From contig JBAYNW010000009.1 in NCBI GenBank assembly GCA_041678605.1, positions 1-63,770 of the forward strand: DNA of 63,770 bases. Reading direction: 5' to 3'. Made by a program: the position numbers and the translations under genes. Below, piece after piece: positions 58,205-63,770 of the stretch. The notes beneath the pieces were generated by a model that ran no database searches, was not told the DNA's origin, and saw only the letters and a list, made by a program, of their open reading frames with translations. Every line of letters starts with the position of its first letter. Position 1 is the first letter of the stretch. The DNA is from JBAYNW01 sp041678605. GTDB lineage: Bacteria > Cyanobacteriota > Vampirovibrionia > Gastranaerophilales > Gastranaerophilaceae.

Positions 58205-58234
58205 GCTTATTTCAGGGGCTAATCGGCAGGAGTT

Positions 58235-58726
58235 ATGTACGAAGTAAAGAGCAAAATTTTTTTGGAGTTTACAAAAACTCAAAAATCTGCACTGTGCAAT
58301 TTTTTGAGAGCTTTATGCAAAAAGCTGCCCGAGCATGATACAAGTGAGATTTTGGCCAAATTTATTGAGGATGAAAAATATTATCTTGAGATAAACGCCT
58401 CACGGTTTGAATTTTTAAAAGACTTTATTGATGATGAGAATTTTATTTCTGAAGCCGAATTATTTATAAAAGAGTGTAAAAAATATTACGATTACAAAAA
58501 AAGTCAGGCACCTATAATTCAAGCTCAGAAAGATTTTGAGAAGAGAAAACGGAAATTTTTACAGGAAGTTAAAATGTCAAAAGAGCTTCCGACAAAAAAA
58601 CAAATTTCTTACTATAACAGCCTGTGCAAAAGGCACGGCATTGAAAAAAAAGACTTGAATGATTTATCAAGACTGGATTTGAGAAACATGATTGACGAGA
58701 TTTTAAATGAATATAAAACAAATTGA
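58235..58726 (+). CDS. Hypothetical protein upstream of prmC
   Basis: 163 aa, unrecognised; acidic N-terminal part, then a long basic helix (QAQKDFEKRKRKFLQEVKMS) and a C-terminal unit PTKKQISYYNSLCKRHGIEK followed by LDLRNMIDEIL. The latter resembles the short Q-x-x-x-Y-x-x-L helix-turn unit (DUF3072-like) found in some small proteins. GGCAGGAG precedes ATG. Overlaps prmC by 20 bp, implying coupled translation. No role known. Confidence 0.7.
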   Translation: MYEVKSKIFLEFTKTQKSALCNFLRALCKKLPEHDTSEILAKFIEDEKYYLEINASRFEFLKDFIDDENFISEAELFIKECKKYYDYKKSQAPIIQAQKDFEKRKRKFLQEVKMSKELPTKKQISYYNSLCKRHGIEKKDLNDLSRLDLRNMIDEILNEYKTN

Positions 58727-59744
58727 AAAAAAATTAACAGAAGGCGGAATTGAACCCAACGAGGCCAAAATCGAAGCAAAAATGCTCGTAAAACATTTTT
58801 TGGGCGGGGTAAATATATATTTAAGCGATGATTTTGAATGCAGTGAGGATTTGCTTGCGGCCGTAACTCTTCGCTCTGTAAAACGGATTCCGATTCAATA
58901 CATAATCGGCACGGCGTATTTCATGGATGAAGATTTTATAGTAAACGAAAACGTTTTAATCCCCCGTGACGAAACTGAAATTCTTGTCAGAAAAGCCGTC
59001 GAAATAATCAATGGAGGCATTGAGGAATGGAAGGATAGAGGACGGGGGGAAAGGAAACAGGAAACATGGAAGGGGAAACGGGAAAAGGAAATTGGAAATT
59101 GGGAATTGGTAATTGAACCGTTCGACCGTTCAACCCTTCGACCTTTCGACCGTTCAACCCAGTCACAGTCACTTAATCACTTCTTCAAAAGCCCTCCAAA
59201 CATCCAACCACCCAAACATCCCCTAAGGGTTCTCGATATCGGCACAGGAAGCGGGTGTATTGCCTGTATAATCGCAAAACTCACAGATTCACAGGTTCTC
59301 GGGGTTGATATTTCAACTGATGCCCTGAGGGTCGCTTTAGAGAATTCTTCAAAATTAGGACTTTTCAACAAGGCTGTTTTTAGAAAATCGGATATTTTTT
59401 CAAACATAAATCCGGAAGAAAAATTTGATGTGATAATCTCAAATCCGCCTTATATTCCGCAGAAGGAAAGGGGAAATCTTCAAACAGAAGTTGGATTTGA
59501 ACCTGAATCTGCACTTTTTGCCCGAGATGTTGACGGAATCGAATTTTATGAGAAAATAGTTACAAAAGCCACCGGCTTTCTCAATGAAGGCGGATATTTG
59601 ATGTTTGAATTGGGTATAAACCAGTCGGATAAAGTCAAAATACTTATGCAAAATGCGGGGTTTGAAAATATTGAAATTGAGAAAGATTTGGCTGGAATAG
59701 AGAGAGTTATAACAGGAAACCGGAAACAGGAAACGGGGAAATGA
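58707..59744 (+). CDS. prmC: Release-factor glutamine methyltransferase PrmC with 69-aa repeat insert
   Basis: 345 aa versus about 280 usual. N-terminal helical domain (residues 1-80), then RIPIQYIIGTAYFMDEDFIV, ENVLIPRDETEILVRKAVEI. SAM site LRVLDIGTGSGCIACIIAKL is near 173, VLGVDIST, and the catalytic ISNPPYIPQKERGNLQTEVG is near 250. Between EIING and PLRVLDIG, residues 102-170 are encoded by intergenic repeat modules (KRKQETWKGK, GNWELVIEPFDRSTLRPFDR, LNHFFKSPP), 207 bp in frame. Even its last residues (NRKQETGK) and stop come from the same repeat type. The insert falls at the interdomain linker, so function may be kept. Methylates the GGQ Gln of RF1/RF2. Confidence 0.93.
   Translation: MNIKQIEKKLTEGGIEPNEAKIEAKMLVKHFLGGVNIYLSDDFECSEDLLAAVTLRSVKRIPIQYIIGTAYFMDEDFIVNENVLIPRDETEILVRKAVEIINGGIEEWKDRGRGERKQETWKGKREKEIGNWELVIEPFDRSTLRPFDRSTQSQSLNHFFKSPPNIQPPKHPLRVLDIGTGSGCIACIIAKLTDSQVLGVDISTDALRVALENSSKLGLFNKAVFRKSDIFSNINPEEKFDVIISNPPYIPQKERGNLQTEVGFEPESALFARDVDGIEFYEKIVTKATGFLNEGGYLMFELGINQSDKVKILMQNAGFENIEIEKDLAGIERVITGNRKQETGK
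59010..59216. repeat. In-frame mosaic repeat inside prmC
   Basis: 207 bp (69 codons): GGAAACAGG/GGAAACGGG heptamers, AATTGGA/AATTGGG heptamers, CCGTTCGACCGTTCAACCCT and TTCGACC octamers, CAGTCACTTAATCACTTC, then CCAAACATCC. The part 59085-59185 is nearly identical to 49018-49130 outside genes. Confidence 0.85.
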
Positions 59745-60340
59745 AAATGGAGTTAATTTTAGCAATTGTAATAGCATATTTAATCGGGTCAATTCCGACC
59801 GGATATATTGTGGTGAAATTATTCACCGGACAAGACATTCGAACAATCGGGTCGGGTTCGACCGGTGCGACAAACGTCAAAAGGGCAATGGGCAAAAATT
59901 GGTTTTTTATTGTTCTGCTTTTAGACGCATTCAAGGGTGCTTTGCCTGTAATTTTGGCAAAAATATTTGCAACGGCCTTTGTTTCTATCGGGCTTATCCC
60001 TGTTTTGTGTGCGGTTTCGGTAATTTTGGGACACAGCAAATCAATCTTCCTTAAATTTGCCGGCGGAAAGTCTGTTGCATCAGGCGTGGGAACGATACTG
60101 GCACTTAATTGGCAGGTCGGGCTTGTTATCGCGGCAATTTGGGCTGCCGTAACTTATTTTTCAAGATACGTTTCTTTAGGCTCAATTATTGCCCTTTCGC
60201 TTTCTCCGATTTTGATGTATTTACACAAAGAGCCTGTTGCATACGTTTTGTACTGTGCTTTGGGAGCCGTGTACATTATTTATTTGCATAGAGAAAATAT
60301 CAAAAGACTTTTGCACGGAGAAGAAAACAAAGTCAGGTAA
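59741..60340 (+). CDS. plsY: Glycerol-3-phosphate acyltransferase PlsY
   Basis: 199 aa, five-helix inner-membrane enzyme transferring acyl from acyl-phosphate to glycerol-3-phosphate, the first step of phospholipid synthesis. Signature: YLIGSIPTGYIVVKLFTGQD, IRTIGSGSTGATNVKRAMGK near residue 33, HSKSIFLKFAGGKSVASGVG near 96 and RHENIKRLLHG-like end (HRENIKRLLHGEEN). Start ATG overlaps the prmC stop (ATGA). Converges on the helicase gene, with 18 bp between. Confidence 0.96.
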   Translation: MKMELILAIVIAYLIGSIPTGYIVVKLFTGQDIRTIGSGSTGATNVKRAMGKNWFFIVLLLDAFKGALPVILAKIFATAFVSIGLIPVLCAVSVILGHSKSIFLKFAGGKSVASGVGTILALNWQVGLVIAAIWAAVTYFSRYVSLGSIIALSLSPILMYLHKEPVAYVLYCALGAVYIIYLHRENIKRLLHGEENKVR

Positions 60341-60358
60341 AAACGGGAAAACTTTTTT

Positions 60359-63343
60359 CTAACCGCCGGACAGGGTAAAAATTTCGTAAATTTCTTCGTC
60401 AGAAAGCTCTGTGATGATTTTTTCACCTTCATATACCGCCATATTTGCCAAATCTTTTTTACTTTTAAGCATTTCGTCGATTTTTTCTTCAAAAGTTCCC
60501 AGTGTTATCAATCTGTGAACCATTACGTTTTTATCCTGCCCGATTCGGTATGTTCTGTCTGTTGCCTGATCTTCAACCGCCGGATTCCACCAGAGGTCAT
60601 AATGGATTACGTTTGTCGCACTGGTAAGGTTTAGCCCTGTACCGCCGGCCTTTAGAGAAAGTATCATAACTTTTGTTTGCGGGTTGTTTTGAAATTCATC
60701 GATAAGTTTTTCACGCTGAGTTACATTCAGTGAGCCGTGGAAAAACAGCGGGCTTATATTGCATTCATCACTGAGAATTTGGTACAAAATGTCGCCCATT
60801 TCCTTATATTGTGTGAATATAAGCGTTTTTTCTCCGTTATCAATAATGTTTTGGACAAGAGAAGTGCATTTTTCCATTTTGCCCGAAAGTTCTTTAATCA
60901 TTTCGCCGCCCTTTAAGAATTGGTATGGATGGTTGCATATTTGCTTCAGGGCTGTTATGAGTTTAAAAATATTTCCGCGGCGGTTAATTCCGGTAAATCC
61001 GCTGATTTTGTCCATCATCTCATTTAAGGTCTTTTCATACAAAATTGCCTGAGATTTTGACAGATAGCAATAATCGTTCAACACAAGTTTTTCAGGCAGG
61101 TCCGTGATTACGTTTTTATCTGTTTTTAAGCGTCTCAGAACAAACGGCGAAACGGACAATTTAAGTTTGGTTGCTCTGGATTTTTCCTTAAATCTTTCAA
61201 TAGGAATCGCATAGCTCTTTTGAAATTCTTTCAAAACTCCCAAATACCCGTGGTTGATGAAGTCGAAAATGCTCCATAATTCAGTCAGCCTGTTTTCTAC
61301 GGGAGTACCGGTCATGGCTATTTTTATTTCCGATTTAATAGACTTGACTGCCAAAGTTTGTGCGGTATCAGGGTTTTTAATATTTTGTGCTTCATCTACG
61401 ATTATCATTGACCACGCCTGTTTTTTCAATTCCTCAACGTCAATTCTCATAATCGCATAAGTGGTTAAAACTATGTCATTTTTCAAATTCAGCTGTCTTT
61501 CACTGCCGTGGTAGATTGCCGCTTTCAAATCAGGGGCAAACATTTCAAGTTCTTTCATCCAATTACCCATCAATGTTGTCGGGCAAACAACAAGTACGGG
61601 TTTTTTAAGCTTGTTTTCTTCTTTCATCTTCAGAATAAGGCTTATAACCTGAATGGTTTTCCCAAGTCCCATATCATCAGCCATGCAACAGCCAAAGCCC
61701 TTAGAGGTATTTGTCCAAAGCCATTTTAAACCGGTCTGCTGATAAGGCCTCAGGGTACCTTTTAAATTTTTAGGAGTATCAACCTCAATAGGTTTGTTAA
61801 AATCCTTTATAACATTTGCAAATGCTTCATCATAATCAAAATCGTAATGTTCCAACTGCCCCGACATTGAAGCATGAATAAGTTCCAATCGGGTCAATTT
61901 TGAATGATTTGCTTTCAAAATTTGGTCAAATATTTTTTTGTTCTCGTCTTTGTCGACTAAAACGTACTTGTCTTTATATTTAATAAGCCCGTCATTTGCG
62001 GCTGTAAGTTTCTCAAACTCTTCAATTGAGATTTTTTCATCTCCGATTGCAATCTCGTAAGAGAAGTCCAAAATGTCTTCCAGCGAAATGTTATCGGATG
62101 AAGTGTTGTTGAAAATATCTGTTAAATCGCCGGCTCTTGCTGTTTTTACTTTGGCGTTAATCGAAGCTCTCGGCACAATAACGTTCACCAATTCGTCGGG
62201 AAGGATTACTTCTATTTGTGCCTTTTGCAGATAATATGCCGTTTGTGTAATAATTTTATAAACTTCATTCAAATTTAGTTTTAGAGATAATTTTTTTTCA
62301 TCTTCAAACAAACTTTCAAGTTCAGGCATATATTTTATGGCATAATTCAACTGCTTTTCAACGATTTTCGAAATATCGGAAGAATTTGCCCCGAAAACCT
62401 CATCCTTGGAGTAAAGGTCGTCAATCAGGACGTTTTCGTCAGTTTTACGGTTTTTAATGTAAACTTTCAGTTCAAATAATTCAGCTTCGATATCTTTGAT
62501 TTTTTGTATTTTGAAGAAAGGAATGACGTCATATTTGCCCAAATAAAGCTCATCAAACCACTGTGAGAAGTTTTCGGCGACATCGACGGTTTTCAGCAGT
62601 GCTTTTTGGTCAATATCTTTGATTAGATAATAGCCCGATTTAACATTTTTGAATTTATACGCCTTTATCCCTAAAAATTTGTAAATAACATAATTCAAAT
62701 AATTTCTGATAAACTCACTTACAAAACCTTTTGGCACTTCACCCTGAATAAACAAATCCTCGGGCAGATTTTCCTCAAATAGGTTTATAATCCTTGCTAA
62801 TTGATTGTTTGCAATAATGGGTTCATAGACAATTCTAAATGTTGTGCCTTTTGCCTTTACGGTCGGGATAAAATACAGTTTTTCTATTAACTTCATCACA
62901 AATTGGGTTAACTTATTCAGATAAATAAAGGTGTGGGAAAGTGAGTCAAAATTAATGATTTCGCCAAAACCTCCAAAATAATCCAACACCAAATCCAGAG
63001 GCATAACATAACCCTGCCGGTTGTTCAGAACTTGCGAGCGGTACCTAAACAGTGACCCTTTAGACTTCAAATAAAACTGAAAATTATTTGTGGGTGTAAC
63101 AAAAAACGACAGATTATTTTTATCGTTGATTAAATGGAAATCTGTATTTCTCACGGGAGAATTCGGGCTTAAAAAAACATCCTTAAATTCATCCTCTATT
63201 ATTTGATAAATCAAACTCAAAGTATATCGAAAATCTTTATTCTTAAATCCGTCAGGGTTTTCACTCAAGTTGAAAAACAACTCGTCAACGTTATTTTTTT
63301 TAAACGATAAATCTATGTCTAAATGTTTTGTTTTTGTTTCCAT
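60359..63343 (-). CDS. SNF2-family helicase
   Basis: 994 aa. N-terminal region of about 520 residues (SNF2-associated, no zinc motif seen), then RecA-like domain 1 with Q/Walker A (YQQTGLKWLWTNTSKGFGC, MADDMGLGKTIQVISLI near residue 560), VVCPTTLMGNWMKELEMF, Walker B VDEAQNIKNPDTAQ and MTGTPVENRLTELWSI. Domain 2 carries LSLKAGGTGLNLTSATNVIH, YDLWWNPAVEDQATDRTYRI and VMVHRLITLGTFEEKI. A DNA translocase probably acting on protein-DNA complexes. AGGACGGAC before ATG. Monocistronic at the right end. Confidence 0.93.
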   Translation of the reverse strand: METKTKHLDIDLSFKKNNVDELFFNLSENPDGFKNKDFRYTLSLIYQIIEDEFKDVFLSPNSPVRNTDFHLINDKNNLSFFVTPTNNFQFYLKSKGSLFRYRSQVLNNRQGYVMPLDLVLDYFGGFGEIINFDSLSHTFIYLNKLTQFVMKLIEKLYFIPTVKAKGTTFRIVYEPIIANNQLARIINLFEENLPEDLFIQGEVPKGFVSEFIRNYLNYVIYKFLGIKAYKFKNVKSGYYLIKDIDQKALLKTVDVAENFSQWFDELYLGKYDVIPFFKIQKIKDIEAELFELKVYIKNRKTDENVLIDDLYSKDEVFGANSSDISKIVEKQLNYAIKYMPELESLFEDEKKLSLKLNLNEVYKIITQTAYYLQKAQIEVILPDELVNVIVPRASINAKVKTARAGDLTDIFNNTSSDNISLEDILDFSYEIAIGDEKISIEEFEKLTAANDGLIKYKDKYVLVDKDENKKIFDQILKANHSKLTRLELIHASMSGQLEHYDFDYDEAFANVIKDFNKPIEVDTPKNLKGTLRPYQQTGLKWLWTNTSKGFGCCMADDMGLGKTIQVISLILKMKEENKLKKPVLVVCPTTLMGNWMKELEMFAPDLKAAIYHGSERQLNLKNDIVLTTYAIMRIDVEELKKQAWSMIIVDEAQNIKNPDTAQTLAVKSIKSEIKIAMTGTPVENRLTELWSIFDFINHGYLGVLKEFQKSYAIPIERFKEKSRATKLKLSVSPFVLRRLKTDKNVITDLPEKLVLNDYCYLSKSQAILYEKTLNEMMDKISGFTGINRRGNIFKLITALKQICNHPYQFLKGGEMIKELSGKMEKCTSLVQNIIDNGEKTLIFTQYKEMGDILYQILSDECNISPLFFHGSLNVTQREKLIDEFQNNPQTKVMILSLKAGGTGLNLTSATNVIHYDLWWNPAVEDQATDRTYRIGQDKNVMVHRLITLGTFEEKIDEMLKSKKDLANMAVYEGEKIITELSDEEIYEIFTLSGG

Positions 63344-63770
63344 GTCCGTCCTAAGTCAAAATTAAGCTATCTATATGCTTTAATCTTACAATTATAGCAG
63401 GAACATGACTTTTTGGCAAGATTAATTTTTTTTGGGAGTATGGAGGTATGGAGGGTTGGTTGAACGGCTTAAGGGCTTAAAGGCTTTTTAAGAAGTGATT
63501 AAGTGATTAAGTTCAATAATGCTTCGCAAATTTTAAAAAAACCGTGAACGGTAGAGTAACAGGTCAGCAGGAAGCAAGCAAGGCTGAAACTCTTTATTAA
63601 TAGGCGTTCGCCTTCCCGCCCCCTTTGAGGGGAGGGATGAATTTCGGTGCGAGGCAACGAGTGCCAGAAACTCAGGTAGTGGGTGAACAGGCTCATGCTG
63701 GCTGCAATTCCCCCCACCCTGTTTTCTGACTTTCGCAGGCTTGTTTCAAAATTCGCCGTTACCTCTCACA
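63344..63770. repeat. Noncoding right end, repeats only
   Basis: TATGGAGG-TATGGAGG, TTGAACGG-CTTAAGGG-CTTAAAGG octamers, AAGTGATT twice, then CAATAATGCTTCGCAAA and CCGTGAACGG (inverted relative to 33-66 at the left end). A second repeat follows (GCGTTCGCCTTCCCGCCCCC, TTTGAGGGGAGGG, TGGGTGAACAGGCTCATGCT) that includes the kdpA-type G/C palindrome. No gene recognised. Confidence 0.7.

Overview
The window most resembles a low-GC, gut-associated member of the non-photosynthetic cyanobacterial lineage Melainabacteria/Vampirovibrionia (Gastranaerophilales-like). This is an inference from four things: three prepilin-like proteins with FTLAEVLITLGIIG-type N-termini (one reads FTVSEV), an isolated F1 beta-epsilon pair (atpD-atpC) as in cyanobacteria, a large Alu-containing SRP RNA, and abundant 7-8 bp tandem repeats recalling cyanobacterial STRR sequences. 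No ribosomal RNA is present to confirm the placement.

Layout. 1-4286: a prepilin-like gene, a tiny Lys-rich protein, a Bax-inhibitor-1 family protein and a flippase-like ABC exporter. 4287-4886: three 83-bp units resembling the 5' half of tRNA-Asn, followed by the intact tRNA-Asn. 4887-8580: an XRE regulator facing a glycan cluster (GT6 fused to a partial GT2, a small unknown, GT11 fucosyltransferase, GT2) that could build an ABO-like surface glycan. 8598-15515: kdpA-kdpB-kdpC, an unknown gene, and a KdpD lacking its kinase. 15785-17570: an isonitrile synthase gene with an unknown gene and a Fic fragment. 17815-25913: secreted and envelope proteins, a TPM/nucleotidyltransferase/LemA operon, an extremely Cys-rich protein, an L,D-transpeptidase and a glutathione-type ligase. 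26023-31146: rsmA-ispE facing lysS-ilvC-yhaM. 31448-40899: an alcohol dehydrogenase, a two-component system, tadA, a toxin-antitoxin pair and a third prepilin-like gene. 41226-47633: surE, nagA, a CHASE2 cyclase, an aldolase/sugar-kinase pair and csaB. 47971-63343: the second prepilin-like gene, folE2, aroQ, atpDC, gcvT-gcvH-gcvPA, the SRP RNA, prmC-plsY and a SNF2 helicase.

The most unusual property is the dispersed repeats. Intergenic blocks are mosaics of 7-8 bp tandem units (AAGTGATT, TTGAAGGG, TTCGACCx, CCCAATT, TCTCACG classes). They also lie in frame inside genes: between the two domains of PrmC, in the leaders of two prepilin-like proteins, and as the stop-codon context of csaB, gcvPA and prmC. 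A different, palindromic repeat lies in frame in KdpA and probably in IspE. Separately, a 156-nt element with three hairpins occurs twice, at least 98% identical, directly upstream of two unrelated genes. The tRNA-Asn-derived array shows compensatory changes in one of its hairpins. These repeat and RNA systems, with the GT6/GT11 pair and the isonitrile synthase, are the best candidates for undescribed biology here.
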